Notes: generated by a model not told the origin, from the sequence alone. A DNA stretch of 64,000 nt from an uncultured Lachnoclostridium sp. (GCA_946499505.1 CAMMSL010000008.1:1-64000); one strand, 5' to 3'. Positions 16,642 through 26,438 are shown, counted from the stretch's first letter. Numbers and translations: made by a program.

Positions 16642-17562
16642 ATGGAATATCATTTTATTATAAACCCTAAAGCCCGTACAGGTATGGGGGAGATGATATG
16701 GAGAATGATCGAACCGGAACTTAAGAAAAGACGTGTGGATTATTTCTGTCACATGACAAAGAGTAGAAACCATGCCCGGAAGATTGCCGGCCGGATCACG
16801 GCGGACGGACAGGAGCACAAGATCGTGGTCCTGGGAGGAGACGGCACTGTAAATGAAGTGGTCAACGGGATCAGAGTGCCCGGGAAAGTGACTCTCGGAT
16901 ACATTCCCATCGGGTCCAGCAATGATTTCGCGCGGGGGCTGAAAATACCGAAAGATCCGGACAAAGCTCTGGATATTATACTTGATCCTCAGAAGATCAT
17001 ACATATGGATGTAGGGGAGTTGACAGCAGCAGGCCGGCAAAGACGCTTTGCTGTGAGCGCGGGGATCGGGTTTGACGCTGCAGTATGTCATGAAGTGTGT
17101 GTATCAAAATGGAAAATACTGCTGAACCGCATTGGCTTGGGAAAACTGAGCTACGCGGTAGTGGCTCTGGACCGGCTGAAAAAAGACCGGCCGGTGAAAA
17201 TGACGGTGAGACTTGCAGATGGCACAGTCCGGACGTTTGAGAGAGCGTATTTTGCAGCATTTATGAACTTGCCTTATGAGGGCGGCGGATTTATGTTTTG
17301 TCCGGAAGCGTCTCCGGCGGACGGAGAGATGGATGTGATCATCGTACACAGTCTCCCGGTGGTGAAAATTCTATGTTTGCTGCCGCTGGCATTTTGGGGA
17401 AAGCATACAGGATTTAAAGGTGTTACGATCATAAGGTGTAAAGAGATACAGGTTGAAACAGAGAAACCGCTTCCGCTGCATATGGACGGGGAACCGGGAT
17501 TTCCGAGGAAAGAGGTCAAAGCGTCACTTATGAGAGAAAGACTGAAAGTGATCGTGGGATAA
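16642..17562 (+). CDS. Diacylglycerol kinase-like lipid kinase
   Basis: A 306-residue member of the DgkB/YegS lipid kinase family. It has the N-terminal INPKARTG, the nucleotide-binding GGDGTVNEVVNGI (about residues 66-78) and the GYIPIGSSNDFARGL loop, then a C-terminal beta-sandwich with MDGEPG near residue 285. It phosphorylates diacylglycerol or a similar lipid on the inner membrane face. Its ATG at 16642 comes 11 bases after the TetR stop; a weak GGGGGT precedes. The downstream PAP2 phosphatase has its own promoter but a related lipid-phosphate theme. Confidence 0.9.
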   Translation: MEYHFIINPKARTGMGEMIWRMIEPELKKRRVDYFCHMTKSRNHARKIAGRITADGQEHKIVVLGGDGTVNEVVNGIRVPGKVTLGYIPIGSSNDFARGLKIPKDPDKALDIILDPQKIIHMDVGELTAAGRQRRFAVSAGIGFDAAVCHEVCVSKWKILLNRIGLGKLSYAVVALDRLKKDRPVKMTVRLADGTVRTFERAYFAAFMNLPYEGGGFMFCPEASPADGEMDVIIVHSLPVVKILCLLPLAFWGKHTGFKGVTIIRCKEIQVETEKPLPLHMDGEPGFPRKEVKASLMRERLKVIVG

Positions 17563-17631
17563 AGTGCGATTTATTATAGCTTACATCTGTTCTCAAATTC
17601 GAAAGATTTATTAAATGTTTTGTGAAGACAG

Positions 17632-17660
17632 TTGTTGACTGTTTTAAATCGTGCTATAAT
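17632..17660 (+). promoter_or_regulatory. Promoter for the PAP2 gene
   Basis: -35 TTGTTG (17632-17637), 17-base spacer, and a perfect -10 TATAAT (17655-17660). The leader to the ATG is about 70 bases. Confidence 0.65.
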
Positions 17661-17737
17661 CGATGCGATTGAGAGAATATAATAAATTTTGACCGGGGAA
17701 GTAAAAAAGGCAAAACTGTATTCAAAGGGGCATCGTT

Positions 17738-18415
17738 ATGAAGCTGAAAAATAGATTTGCAGGACTGGTTAAGAAATATAAGCATGCATGGGTATTTTTG
17801 TATATCTTTATCTATCTGCCGTGGTTTATGTTCCTTGAGAAACATGTGACCACGCATTACCATGTGATCCAGATCAGATTGGATGAGCATATCCCGTTCA
17901 TCGAATATTTTATTATCCCGTATCTGATGTGGTTTGTGTTTATTGCTGCAGCATTTCTGTATTTTTTCTTTACAGATGTGCCGGGATTTTACAGGCTGGC
18001 TAAATTTATGTTTACGGGCATGACCGTATTCCTGATCATATGTACCATATTCCCGAATGGTCAGGATCTGCGTCCTGTTGTCTTTGAACGGGATAATATT
18101 TTTGTGGATATGGTTAGGACGCTTTATCGTGCGGATACGTGCACCAATGTATTCCCGAGCCTTCATGTATTTAATTCACTGAGCGTATGTATAGCGGTGG
18201 GGGAGAGTGAGGCTCTCAGGAAACACAAAGGAGTCTGTATCGGAGTATATGTACTGGCAGGTCTGATCATTCTTGCGACCATGTTTCTGAAGCAGCATTC
18301 CGTGCTGGATGTGATGGGAGCAGGTGTGATGGCATATGTGCTGTACCAGTTTGTATATGCACCGCAGAAACGCCGTGCGCCGAAGTTTGCGCGCCAGAAA
18401 CGGCCGGTGCTTTAA
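17738..18415 (+). CDS. PAP2-family membrane phosphatase
   Basis: A 225-residue membrane protein with about six hydrophobic segments. PAP2-like catalytic motifs are present: PSLHVFNS (motif 2, about residue 141) and KQHSVLDVMGA (motif 3, about 186). Motif 1 is weak (TLYRAD region instead of KxxxxxxRP). Such enzymes dephosphorylate phosphatidate, undecaprenyl diphosphate or inositol lipids at the membrane; the weak motif 1 leaves activity uncertain. The C-terminal tail is basic (KRRAPKFARQKR). trpS starts 64 bases downstream and may be co-transcribed. Confidence 0.82.
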   Translation: MKLKNRFAGLVKKYKHAWVFLYIFIYLPWFMFLEKHVTTHYHVIQIRLDEHIPFIEYFIIPYLMWFVFIAAAFLYFFFTDVPGFYRLAKFMFTGMTVFLIICTIFPNGQDLRPVVFERDNIFVDMVRTLYRADTCTNVFPSLHVFNSLSVCIAVGESEALRKHKGVCIGVYVLAGLIILATMFLKQHSVLDVMGAGVMAYVLYQFVYAPQKRRAPKFARQKRPVL

Positions 18416-18479
18416 CAGGAGAAGAGAAATTGATACCGGTTCCGGCCGGTAATAAGTAATAGAATCAGGAGGAAGAAGA

Positions 18480-19568
18480 ATGAAGAAGATCATGCTTACC
18501 GGAGATCGTCCGACAGGCAAACTTCACGTCGGACATTACGTGGGGTCGCTCAGACGCCGGGTAGAGCTTCAGAATACAGGAGATTTTGACGATATATTTA
18601 TCATGATAGCGGATGCGCAGGCTCTGACTGACAATGCGGACAATCCGGAGAAAGTGCGCCAGAATATTATCGAGGTGGCGCTGGATTATCTCGCGTGCGG
18701 ACTTGACCCGGAAAAGTCGACTCTGCTGATCCAGTCCCAGATTCCGGAGCTGTGCGAGCTGTCGTTCTACTATATGAACCTGGTGACTGTATCAAGGCTT
18801 CAGCGCAATCCTACGGTAAAAACTGAGATTAAAATGCGTAATTTCGAGGCGAGCATCCCGGTCGGATTCTTTACCTATCCGATCAGTCAGGCTGCGGACA
18901 TCACAGCGTTTAAGGCAACGATCGTGCCTGTGGGCGAGGATCAGATGCCGATGCTGGAGCAGACAAAAGAGATCGTGCACAAGTTTAATTCTGTTTACGG
19001 AGAGACTCTTGTGGAGCCGCAGATTCTTCTTCCGGACAATGAGGCGTGCATGCGCCTTCCGGGAATTGACGGAAAGGCAAAGATGAGCAAGTCTCTCGGA
19101 AACTGCATCTATCTGTCAGAGGAACCGGAGGAGATCAAGAAGAAAGTATTCAGCATGTTTACAGATCCGACTCATATCAGAATTGAGGATCCGGGGAAAC
19201 TGGAAGGCAACACAGTGTTTACTTATCTGGACGCGTTCTGCAGACCGGAGTATTTCCCGGAATTCCTTCCGGAGTACAATAATCTTGACGAGCTTAAAGA
19301 GCACTACAAAAGAGGCGGCCTTGGCGATATGAAAGTGAAACGCTTCCTGAACAATGTGCTCCAGGCAGAACTTGAGCCGATCCGCAAACGCAGGAAAGAG
19401 TGGCAGAAAGATATCCCGGCTGTATATGAGATTCTTAGAAAGGGAAGCGAAAAAGCAGAGAAAGTTGCTGCTGAGACTCTGAAAGATGTGAAGGCTGCCA
19501 TGAAGATCAATTACTTTGACGACGAAGAACTGATCAAAATGCAGTCGGCGAAATATATGGAAGAGTAA
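18480..19568 (+). CDS. trpS: Tryptophan--tRNA ligase
   Basis: A 362-residue class I aminoacyl-tRNA synthetase charging tRNA-Trp. The HIGH-type motif is LHVGHYVGS (about residues 15-23), the second signature is KMSKS (about 201-205), and GDRPTGKLH is typical of TrpRS. CAGGAGG precedes the ATG. A small TACCGG/CCGGTA hairpin lies in the 64-bp leader; no T-box was seen. A strong terminator follows at 19599. Confidence 0.95.
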   Translation: MKKIMLTGDRPTGKLHVGHYVGSLRRRVELQNTGDFDDIFIMIADAQALTDNADNPEKVRQNIIEVALDYLACGLDPEKSTLLIQSQIPELCELSFYYMNLVTVSRLQRNPTVKTEIKMRNFEASIPVGFFTYPISQAADITAFKATIVPVGEDQMPMLEQTKEIVHKFNSVYGETLVEPQILLPDNEACMRLPGIDGKAKMSKSLGNCIYLSEEPEEIKKKVFSMFTDPTHIRIEDPGKLEGNTVFTYLDAFCRPEYFPEFLPEYNNLDELKEHYKRGGLGDMKVKRFLNNVLQAELEPIRKRRKEWQKDIPAVYEILRKGSEKAEKVAAETLKDVKAAMKINYFDDEELIKMQSAKYMEE

Positions 19569-19598
19569 AGGACCGGCAGAAAATATACAGGATTATAT

Positions 19599-19630
19599 CA
19601 GGCAGGGTGAGTAGCCCTGCCTGCTTTATT
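19599..19630 (+). terminator. Rho-independent terminator of trpS
   Basis: A perfect 9-bp GC-rich stem (CAGGCAGGG, 19599-19607, with 19615-19623) has a 7-nt loop and a T-rich tail. Confidence 0.75.
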
Positions 19631-19687
19631 ATATGGAGAAAGCCGTCCGGCAGGATCAGCATCTGTACGAGACAAAAGAATTTTTTG

Positions 19688-19724
19688 ATAAAACAAAAAG
19701 AGCATTTCGTTAAGAAATGCTCTT
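19688..19724 (-). terminator. Terminator of tRNA-Arg
   Basis: AAGAGCATTTC (19698-19708) pairs with 19714-19724. On the minus strand the stem is followed by a T-run reading away from the tRNA. Confidence 0.75.
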
Positions 19725-19729
19725 CTTTA

Positions 19730-19803
19730 CGTGCGATAGAAGATTCGAACTCCCGACCTTCTGGTCCGTAGCCAGACGCTCTATCCAGCTGAGCTAATCG
19801 CAC
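19730..19803 (-). tRNA. tRNA-Arg (anticodon ACG)
   Basis: The minus strand folds as a complete cloverleaf: acceptor GTGCGAT/ATCGCAC, D-loop TAGCTCAGCTGGATAGAG, anticodon loop CTACGGA flanked by TCTGG/CCAGA, and T-loop GGTTCGAAT-like (GAGTTCGAATC). Discriminator is G; the 3' CCA is not encoded. It decodes CGN arginine codons through inosine at position 34. Confidence 0.96.
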
Positions 19804-19900
19804 ATTCATTATTGCTGTTTCATTCACAGCAAAAATTATTATAGTATAGTTTTTGGGTTGTGTCAACATTTTTTGTAAAAAAATTATTCGAATTCTTTTA

Positions 19901-19947
19901 TTGACAAATCCAAAATACTAGTGTACTATCTAACTATATCACTAGTA
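19901..19947 (+). promoter_or_regulatory. Promoter and GntR-type operator of the ABC exporter operon
   Basis: -35 TTGACA (19901-19906), 17-base spacer, -10 TACTAT (19924-19929). A perfect 8-bp inverted repeat, TACTAGTG (19916-19923) and CACTAGTA (19940-19947), brackets the -10. It is the likely operator for the GntR regulator encoded next, giving autorepression. Confidence 0.75.
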
Positions 19948-20003
19948 CATAAAATATGGATGAAATCGTATCTGTGAATGCAGGTGAGCAGAGGAGGTAT
20001 GTC

Positions 20004-20375
20004 ATGGAATACAATACAGGCGCTCCGATTTATCTTCAGGTAATCAATGAACTGAAGAAGAAGATGGTGAAGGGGGAGTTAAAGCCCGGAGAGAAGATGC
20101 CATCCAGCCGTGATCTGGCTGTGGAATACAAGGTTAATCAAAATACGGCTGCACGGATCTACCGGGAGATGGAAATGCAGGGATGGTGCTTTACAAGACG
20201 GGGAATCGGAACTTTCGTATCAGAGGAGGAGAATATGTTTCGGGATCTAAAAAAGGAAATGGCGTCAGAGCTGCTTAAAAACTTTATGCATGAGATGAGC
20301 GGGCTCGGCTACAAGAAAGACGATATTATCGATCAGATTGCAGAATATAAGGAGGATGGAGAAAATGATGCTTGA
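20004..20375 (+). CDS. GntR family regulator, YtrA subfamily
   Basis: A 123-residue short GntR protein. An N-terminal winged helix (about residues 8-75: PIYLQVINELKK, PGEKMPSSRDLAVEYKVNQNTAARIYREME, GIGTFVS) is followed by a short helical tail instead of a ligand domain, as in the YtrA subfamily that controls ABC transporter operons. The start at 20004 is chosen because GAGGAGG lies 6 bases upstream; an earlier in-frame ATG has no such site. It overlaps the ATPase gene by 11 bases, and an inverted repeat covers its promoter. Confidence 0.9.
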   Translation: MEYNTGAPIYLQVINELKKKMVKGELKPGEKMPSSRDLAVEYKVNQNTAARIYREMEMQGWCFTRRGIGTFVSEEENMFRDLKKEMASELLKNFMHEMSGLGYKKDDIIDQIAEYKEDGENDA

Positions 20376-21051
20376 GTGCAGGGAATTGACAAAATGGTTT
20401 GGAACGAAAGAGGCGGTTGCCGGTCTGACGCTGAATCTGGATAAAGGGAAAATATACGGCCTGCTCGGCGAGAACGGGAGCGGCAAGACCACATGGATGA
20501 AGATGGTGGCGGGCCTTACAAAGCCGGGCCGGGGAGAGATACTCTATGAAGGACATCCCATCGGGTGGCGCGACAAAGCCAGCATCGCCTATATGGCTAC
20601 GGAACCGTTCTTCTATGACTTTATGAAAGTGTCTGATGTGGGAGAATACTACGAAGCTTTTTTCGATGACTTCGACCGGAAGAAATATGAGAAAACAACA
20701 AAAGCAATGGGGCTGGAACCGGACATGAAGGTGAGAAATCTCTCAAGCGGCATGAGCGCGAAGCTGAAGCTTGCGGCCACGCTGGCGAGAAAGGCGGAGC
20801 TGTATCTTCTGGATGAACCTCTCAACGGGATCGACTATAAGGCGAGGGAAGAGATCATCAGCCTGATCCTTGAGGAAGCGGACGGGGAAAATACATTTGT
20901 GATCTCCACGCATCTGCTGGAAGAGGTAGAAAGCTTTATCGAGTATGCGATCTTTATCAAGGACGGACATCTGGCGGATAAGGTAAATCTGGAGTCCGAA
21001 CGGATGAAGAGCGGCAGGTCTCTCACAGAGCTGTATACAGATATTTTGTGA
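20365..21051 (+). CDS. ABC transporter ATP-binding protein
   Basis: A 228-residue ATPase of the YtrB/CcmA-like exporter type. Walker A is GENGSGKT, the signature is a variant NLSSGMSAKLKLAA instead of LSGGQ, Walker B is LYLLDEPLNGID, and the switch His is in ISTHLLEE. The start at 20365 follows GGAGG by 9 bases and lies inside the end of the GntR gene. It pairs with the membrane protein encoded 47 bases downstream to form an exporter of unknown substrate, often peptide antibiotic stress related. Confidence 0.9.
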   Translation: MMLECRELTKWFGTKEAVAGLTLNLDKGKIYGLLGENGSGKTTWMKMVAGLTKPGRGEILYEGHPIGWRDKASIAYMATEPFFYDFMKVSDVGEYYEAFFDDFDRKKYEKTTKAMGLEPDMKVRNLSSGMSAKLKLAATLARKAELYLLDEPLNGIDYKAREEIISLILEEADGENTFVISTHLLEEVESFIEYAIFIKDGHLADKVNLESERMKSGRSLTELYTDIL

Positions 21052-21098
21052 TGTATAGGAATTGAAATTGGATGATCAATCAGGGAGGAGCTTAAACA

Positions 21099-21863
21099 AT
21101 GGGTAAACTGATCAAATATGAACTGAGAAAACAGCGGACATCCAGAATGGTGATCTTTATCGCTCTGGCAATCGCGCTTATCTGTTTCTGGGCAGGAGTT
21201 TTATTTATGAACAATGCACTTATGGGGGGAAGCGTTGCCGCAATGGTGTTTGGTGCTGTGTTTGTTCTGTTTTATACGGGGATTGAAGGGATTCTTGTAT
21301 TCAACAGGGATCTGAGGACAAAGCAGAGTTATATGCTCTGGATGCTTCCCAGATCCATATGGGAGATCCTCGGAGCAAAGTTTATTTCAGCGATTCTTCA
21401 GATGCTGATCGTATTCGGCGTATCCTGCGCTGCAGTGGGAATAAGTACTGCAGGAGCGGTGCTCACCATCGGCGGTCTTTCAGATTTTTTGAGAATGATA
21501 CACGAGACGTCCAAGGTATTTGTGCAAGGCGGCCTGAACTGGGGCGATCTTATATCTCTGGCATTTCTGTTGTTCCTTGCATGGACGCTCATTATCATGA
21601 CCGGATTCCTTGCGGTGATCCTTGCCAGAACTGTTCTTGTCAAGTCGCGGTTCGCAGGACTTCTGGCAGTGATCCTGTTCTTTGTTATTAATTTTGTGAT
21701 AGAGCGGGTGTACGATGTGATGTATAAAATTCCGTTTATCGCGGCTGCGAATAATGTGGGAGCATTGGGCTGGACTGTATGGGATGTTATTTATTACATT
21801 ATTGTGTGTCTGGTACTGTTTGGTGTATCAGGACAGTTGGCGGAGAAAAAACTGAGTGTGTAA
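21099..21863 (+). CDS. ABC-2 type transporter permease
   Basis: A 254-residue membrane protein with about six hydrophobic segments (near residues 17-36, 44-70, 100-125, 150-185, 187-205, 225-248). There is no soluble catalytic domain. It begins MGKLIKYELRKQRTSRMVI, the typical start of ABC-2 permeases. GGGAGGAG precedes the ATG. It completes the GntR-ATPase-permease operon. Confidence 0.85.
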   Translation: MGKLIKYELRKQRTSRMVIFIALAIALICFWAGVLFMNNALMGGSVAAMVFGAVFVLFYTGIEGILVFNRDLRTKQSYMLWMLPRSIWEILGAKFISAILQMLIVFGVSCAAVGISTAGAVLTIGGLSDFLRMIHETSKVFVQGGLNWGDLISLAFLLFLAWTLIIMTGFLAVILARTVLVKSRFAGLLAVILFFVINFVIERVYDVMYKIPFIAAANNVGALGWTVWDVIYYIIVCLVLFGVSGQLAEKKLSV

Positions 21864-21903
21864 GTGAGTGTGATGGAATGCGGCGGCAGCAACAGCCGCG
21901 GCG

Positions 21904-22794
21904 TTATCCGGAAAGAATCTTTCTCATATCCGTCGGCAGCGGCGCCGTGAATTCCATCTTTTCTCCTGTGACGGGATGAGTAAATGACAGACGGTGTGAG
22001 TGAAGGGCCTGTCTGTCGATATATTCCATATCGGGATTATACAGATAATCTCCGACAAGCGGATAACCGATATATTTCATATGGACGCGGATCTGATGGG
22101 TGCGGCCTGTCTCCAGTATAAGGGAGACGAGGCTGTGCCCGTTTTGCTCTTCTACGACGCGATAGTGGGTGACTGCGTGTTCTCCGTTTTCAAAGTCGAT
22201 CTTCCGCTCGATCAGAGAACTGCCTGTCCTTCCGATGGGCGCGTCTATCGTTCCCTCCGAGGGCTTAAGTGCTCCGCGGACGATGGCGAGATATTCCCGT
22301 GTGATCTCGTGACGCATCCCCATACTGGAGAGTATGCTGGAACTTACCATATGTTTGGCCACTACAGTCAGCCCGGAAGTATCGCGGTCCAGCCGGTTCG
22401 TACAACGGAAGATGAAAGGCTTTCCCTGCTTACGATAGTAGTACATCAGTCCGTTGGCGAGCGAGTTTTCATAGTTGTTGAGGGACGGATGTACGGGCAT
22501 GCCCGCGGGTTTGTTTACTACGATGATATCCTCGTCCTCATAGACGATATCAAGAGGAAGTTTTACCGGCGGTATATTCGGCGAGGATTCCGGTTCCTGA
22601 ATATGGACAGTCAGGATATCGCCGTCTTTCAACGGTGTCCGCATATAGGACCAGACGCCGTTTATAAGAATGCTCTCGCGCATTTTCTTAAGCTGCGTCA
22701 GGTTCTGATATGAATAGCCGCGGCGGCGCAGGTACTGTTCGATGCGCAGACCCGCGGATGCGCTGTCGATGGTATAAGTAATGATTCGTTCCAT
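21904..22794 (-). CDS. RluA-family RNA pseudouridine synthase
   Basis: A 296-residue RluA/RluD-type enzyme. An N-terminal S4-like RNA-binding region (about 1-75: LRIEQYLRRRGYSYQNLTQL) precedes the catalytic domain containing NRLDRDTSGLTVVAKH, with the catalytic Asp in RLDxxTSG at about residue 126, and ETGRTHQIRVHMKYIGYPLVGD. It isomerises uridines in rRNA or tRNA; the exact site is unknown. The start at 22794 has AGGAG upstream; an 18-codon extension lacks a ribosome site. It is convergent with the ABC permease gene, 40 bases apart. Confidence 0.9.
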   Translation of the reverse strand: MERIITYTIDSASAGLRIEQYLRRRGYSYQNLTQLKKMRESILINGVWSYMRTPLKDGDILTVHIQEPESSPNIPPVKLPLDIVYEDEDIIVVNKPAGMPVHPSLNNYENSLANGLMYYYRKQGKPFIFRCTNRLDRDTSGLTVVAKHMVSSSILSSMGMRHEITREYLAIVRGALKPSEGTIDAPIGRTGSSLIERKIDFENGEHAVTHYRVVEEQNGHSLVSLILETGRTHQIRVHMKYIGYPLVGDYLYNPDMEYIDRQALHSHRLSFTHPVTGEKMEFTAPLPTDMRKILSG

Positions 22795-22990
22795 ATAGAA
22801 GCTCCTGTTTTTTGAAGTATAGTAAACGTTAAAGGTAAATAATATCATGCTACGGATATTTTGGCGAAAACGTGTGAAGATGTCAACACGCTGAACTTAA
22901 TTTTTGCGGGGCAGTATTGCCGATTTCACTTTTTTCTTTGGGCGCAACGTGATAGAATGGTATGAAAACGACAGAGAGGACAATTTACAT

Positions 22991-25144
22991 ATGGACATTA
23001 ATCAGAAACTGACGGAAGAACTTGGTGTAAAGCGCTGGCAGGTCGATGCCGCGGTGAAACTGATCGATGAGGGCAACACGATCCCTTTTATCTCAAGATA
23101 CAGAAAGGAAGTTACAGGATCATTAAATGACGAGCAGCTGAGAAAGCTGTACGAGCGTCTGGTATATCTGCGAAATCTCGAGGAGAAGAAGGCTCAGGTC
23201 ATTTCCAGCATTGAAGAGCAGGGTAAAATGACAGAGGAGCTGAGACGGCAGATCATGGCGGCGGAGACTCAGGTGACTGTGGAAGATCTGTATCGTCCGT
23301 ATCGCCCGAAGCGGAGAACCCGGGCAACGATCGCGAAGGAGAAAGGGCTGGAGCCTCTGGCAGCCTTTATCATGCTGCAGAATGCAAAAGAGCCGCTGGA
23401 AAATACGGCGCAGCAGTATGTCTCGGAAGAAAAGGGCGTAAAGAGCGCGGCAGACGCAATCGCGGGAGCGGAGGATATCATTGCCGAATCTATTTCCGAT
23501 AATGCGGATTACAGAAGCTGGATACGTAAGACTACAATGAAAAAAGGCAAGGTGACTTCCACTGCAAAAGATCCTGAGGCTGAATCGGTGTATGAGATGT
23601 ATTATGAATTTGAGGAGCCTGTATCGAAGCTTGCAGGGCACAGGATACTGGCGTTAAACCGCGGGGAGAAAGAAAAGTTCCTGACGGTGAAAGTGGAAGC
23701 TCCGGAAGAGGACATCCTGCGCTATCTGGAGAAGAAGATCATACATAAGGACAATCCTTATACAGCTCCTGTGTTGAAAGAGACAGTGGAGGACAGCTAT
23801 CACCGGCTGATCGCGCCTGCGATCGAGCGTGAAATACGGAATGAGCTCACGGAAAAAGCAGAGGACGGAGCCATCGAAGTGTTCGGCAAGAACCTGCACC
23901 AGCTCCTTATGCAGCCTCCGATTGCCGGAAAAGTGGTACTTGGCTGGGACCCGGCGTTCCGCACGGGCTGCAAACTTGCGGTGGTGGATCCGACGGGAAA
24001 AGTGATCGGGACGACAGTTATTTATCCAACGGCGCCGACGACCCCGCAGAAGATCAAAGCCAGCAAGGATCTGCTCAAGAAGATCATACCGAAATATCAT
24101 ATCTCTCTTATCTCGCTCGGGAACGGGACCGCGTCGAGAGAGTCGGAGCAGTTTATCGTGGAACTGCTCAAAGAAATCCCGGAGGAGAAAGTCCAGTATG
24201 TGATCGTGAATGAAGCCGGGGCATCCGTGTATTCTGCGAGCAAGCTGGCAAGCGAAGAATTCCCGAATTTCGACGTGGGACAGAGAAGCGCGGCGTCTAT
24301 CGCGAGGAGACTTCAGGATCCTCTGGCAGAGCTGGTGAAGATCGATCCGAAATCCATCGGCGTTGGCCAGTACCAGCATGACATGAACCAGAAGAAACTG
24401 GGAGAGTCCCTGAGCGGCGTGGTAGAAGACTGTGTAAATAAAGTCGGAGTGGATCTGAACACCGCGTCCGCGCCGCTGCTTTCCTACATCTCAGGAATCA
24501 GCAGCACGATCGCAAAAAATATCGTGGCGTACCGGGAGGAGAACGGTCGTTTCACAGACCGCAGAGAGCTTCTGAAAGTGCCCAAACTGGGACCGAAAGC
24601 ATACGAGCAGTGCGCCGGATTTATGAGAATACAGGGTGGAAAGAACCCGCTTGACATGACAGGCGTACATCCGGAGTCTTATGATGCGGCGGAGAAGCTG
24701 CTTAAAAAACAGGGCTTTACTCCGGAGGATATCGCGGGACACCATCTGAACGGCCTGTCGCTTACGATCAGAGATTATAAGAAGCTTTCCGAAGAACTGG
24801 GAATCGGGGAGATCACGCTGCGTGATATTGTAAAAGAGCTTGAGAAGCCGGCGCGTGACCCGCGAGATGAGATGCCGAAACCGATCCTGCGCACGGATGT
24901 TCTCGAGATGAAGGATTTAAAGGAAGGCATGGTTCTCAAGGGAACAGTGAGAAATGTTATCGACTTCGGGGTATTCGTTGATATCGGAGTCCATCAGGAC
25001 GGCCTTGTGCACATTTCCCAGATCACGGACCGGTATATCAAACATCCTCTGGAAGTAGTAAGTGTAGGAGATATCGTTGATGTGAAAGTGATGAGTGTGG
25101 ATCTCAAAAAGAAACGGATCCAGCTTACCATGCGGGGAATTTAG
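22991..25144 (+). CDS. tex: Tex family RNA-binding accessory protein
   Basis: A 717-residue Tex (Spt6-like) protein. It has the Tex N-terminal helical region, a YqgF/RNase H-like domain (GWDPAFRTGCKLAVVD near 320), helix-hairpin-helix motifs (LSYISGISSTIAKNIVAYR, LKVPKLGPKAYEQCAGF) and a C-terminal S1 RNA-binding domain (about 645-717: GMVLKGTVRNVIDFGVFVDI). It acts in transcription or RNA turnover on nucleic acid. The start at 22991 (MDINQKL) follows AGAGGAC and matches family length; an upstream frame is longer but unlikely. Confidence 0.95.
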   Translation: MDINQKLTEELGVKRWQVDAAVKLIDEGNTIPFISRYRKEVTGSLNDEQLRKLYERLVYLRNLEEKKAQVISSIEEQGKMTEELRRQIMAAETQVTVEDLYRPYRPKRRTRATIAKEKGLEPLAAFIMLQNAKEPLENTAQQYVSEEKGVKSAADAIAGAEDIIAESISDNADYRSWIRKTTMKKGKVTSTAKDPEAESVYEMYYEFEEPVSKLAGHRILALNRGEKEKFLTVKVEAPEEDILRYLEKKIIHKDNPYTAPVLKETVEDSYHRLIAPAIEREIRNELTEKAEDGAIEVFGKNLHQLLMQPPIAGKVVLGWDPAFRTGCKLAVVDPTGKVIGTTVIYPTAPTTPQKIKASKDLLKKIIPKYHISLISLGNGTASRESEQFIVELLKEIPEEKVQYVIVNEAGASVYSASKLASEEFPNFDVGQRSAASIARRLQDPLAELVKIDPKSIGVGQYQHDMNQKKLGESLSGVVEDCVNKVGVDLNTASAPLLSYISGISSTIAKNIVAYREENGRFTDRRELLKVPKLGPKAYEQCAGFMRIQGGKNPLDMTGVHPESYDAAEKLLKKQGFTPEDIAGHHLNGLSLTIRDYKKLSEELGIGEITLRDIVKELEKPARDPRDEMPKPILRTDVLEMKDLKEGMVLKGTVRNVIDFGVFVDIGVHQDGLVHISQITDRYIKHPLEVVSVGDIVDVKVMSVDLKKKRIQLTMRGI

Positions 25145-25146
25145 AA

Positions 25147-25182
25147 TAACAGTTCAGCGAATGACGGGGAGCTGAACTGTTA
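25147..25182 (+). terminator. Hairpin after tex
   Basis: A perfect 12-bp stem (25147-25158 with 25171-25182) starts three bases after the stop codon; no T-run. It is similar in design to the hairpin at 2207. Confidence 0.45.
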
Positions 25183-25212
25183 CGGATCAGCCAGCCGATT
25201 TTACAGCCACTC

Positions 25213-25241
25213 TTGACATTTGTAAAAATAGTTGTTATATT
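25213..25241 (+). promoter_or_regulatory. Sigma-A promoter of the DnaJ-like gene
   Basis: -35 TTGACA (25213-25218), 17-base spacer, -10 TATATT (25236-25241). The ~105-base leader holds a TCCGCAT/ATGCGGA hairpin (25278-25303). No CIRCE element was seen. Confidence 0.75.
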
Positions 25242-25351
25242 ACAAATAGAACAATAAATTAATGTTAGATAATGATGTCCGCATGGAGTTTTCTCTATGC
25301 GGATGCTCTTAGTATAGAGGCTGACAGCTATGATACGGGAGGGTGGTTACA

Positions 25352-26425
25352 ATGTCAGAGAAAAGAGATTACTATGAAGTGCTGGGCGTCAGCAGAAATG
25401 CGGACGAAGCACAGATTAAAAAGGCTTATCGAAAACTTGCAAAGAAATATCACCCGGATACCAACGCGGGCGATGCAGATGCGGAACAGAAATTTAAAGA
25501 AGTGACAGAGGCTTATACAGTCCTGAGTGATAAAGAAAAGAGAAAAATGTATGATCAGTTCGGTCATGCGGCATTTGACCAGAATGCAGGCGCAGGAGCC
25601 GGCGGCCCGGGCGGCGGTTTCTGGAGAACATACGGCGGTCCGCAGGGCGGCTATCAGGAGTATCATTTCGAAGGCGGCAATATGGATGATATCTTCGGGG
25701 ATATTTTCGGAGATATCTTTCATCACGGAACAGGCGGAGCCGGGCGGACGTCTTATGGCGCCGGCACGGGCGGAACTTCCCGCGGACGCTCCCAGAGCGG
25801 CGCTTACGGTTCTCAGGGCGGTTTCGGCGGCTTTGGCGGGTTTGGCGGTTTTAACAGCAGTGACTTCCGCCAGAAGGGCAGCGACGTCAAGGCAGAAGTG
25901 ACAGTCGGATTTGACGAAGCGGCATTTGGCTGTGACAAGGTTATCCGTCTGCAGGATCCGTCCAACCCGAATGGCGGCGTTCAGTCGCTTCAGGTTCATA
26001 TCCCTGCGGGAATTGACACCGGAAAGTCGATCCGTCTGAAAGGCAAAGGCATGCCGGGCGTAAACGGCGGCGAGGCCGGAGACCTGCTGCTGAAAGTAAC
26101 CGTAGCCGGAAAACCGGGATATGAAAGAAAGGGCATGGATGTATATACCACCGTGCGTGTTCCGTTTACAACAGCTGTTCTGGGCGGCGAGGCGGTTGTC
26201 CAGACACTGTACGGCAATGTCATCTGTAAGATCAGAGAAGGCACTCAGTCAGGGTCAAAGATCCGTCTGAGAGGCAAAGGGATTGTCTCTATGAAAGATC
26301 CGTCCGTACACGGTGACCAGTATGTGACTGTGGAGGTGGATGTGCCGCAGCATCTGAGTCCGGCAGCAAAACAGAAACTCAGGGAATTCGAGGCGGTGTA
26401 TGCAGGAAAAGTAAGAAGCGCATAA
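25352..26425 (+). CDS. DnaJ/CbpA-like cochaperone without zinc finger
   Basis: A 357-residue J-domain protein. The J domain is residues 5-70 with HPD at 34-36. A long Gly/Phe-rich region (about 75-170, many GGFGG repeats) follows, then the two-lobed C-terminal substrate-binding domain (about 178-350: [34 protein letters not shown]). The CxxCxGxG zinc-binding repeats of class A DnaJ are absent, so it is class B (CbpA-like). It likely serves a DnaK; a stand-alone DnaK paralogue is encoded at 60 kb. GGGAGGG lies 8 bases before the ATG at 25352. Confidence 0.9.
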   Translation: MSEKRDYYEVLGVSRNADEAQIKKAYRKLAKKYHPDTNAGDADAEQKFKEVTEAYTVLSDKEKRKMYDQFGHAAFDQNAGAGAGGPGGGFWRTYGGPQGGYQEYHFEGGNMDDIFGDIFGDIFHHGTGGAGRTSYGAGTGGTSRGRSQSGAYGSQGGFGGFGGFGGFNSSDFRQKGSDVKAEVTVGFDEAAFGCDKVIRLQDPSNPNGGVQSLQVHIPAGIDTGKSIRLKGKGMPGVNGGEAGDLLLKVTVAGKPGYERKGMDVYTTVRVPFTTAVLGGEAVVQTLYGNVICKIREGTQSGSKIRLRGKGIVSMKDPSVHGDQYVTVEVDVPQHLSPAAKQKLREFEAVYAGKVRSA

Positions 26426-26438
26426 AATAATTCTGTGG

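Noticed and set aside
25313..25351. CIRCE site for the DnaJ-like gene
   Set aside because: No TTAGCACTC or GAGTGCTAA was found in the 25.2-25.35 kb leader; only a small hairpin is present.
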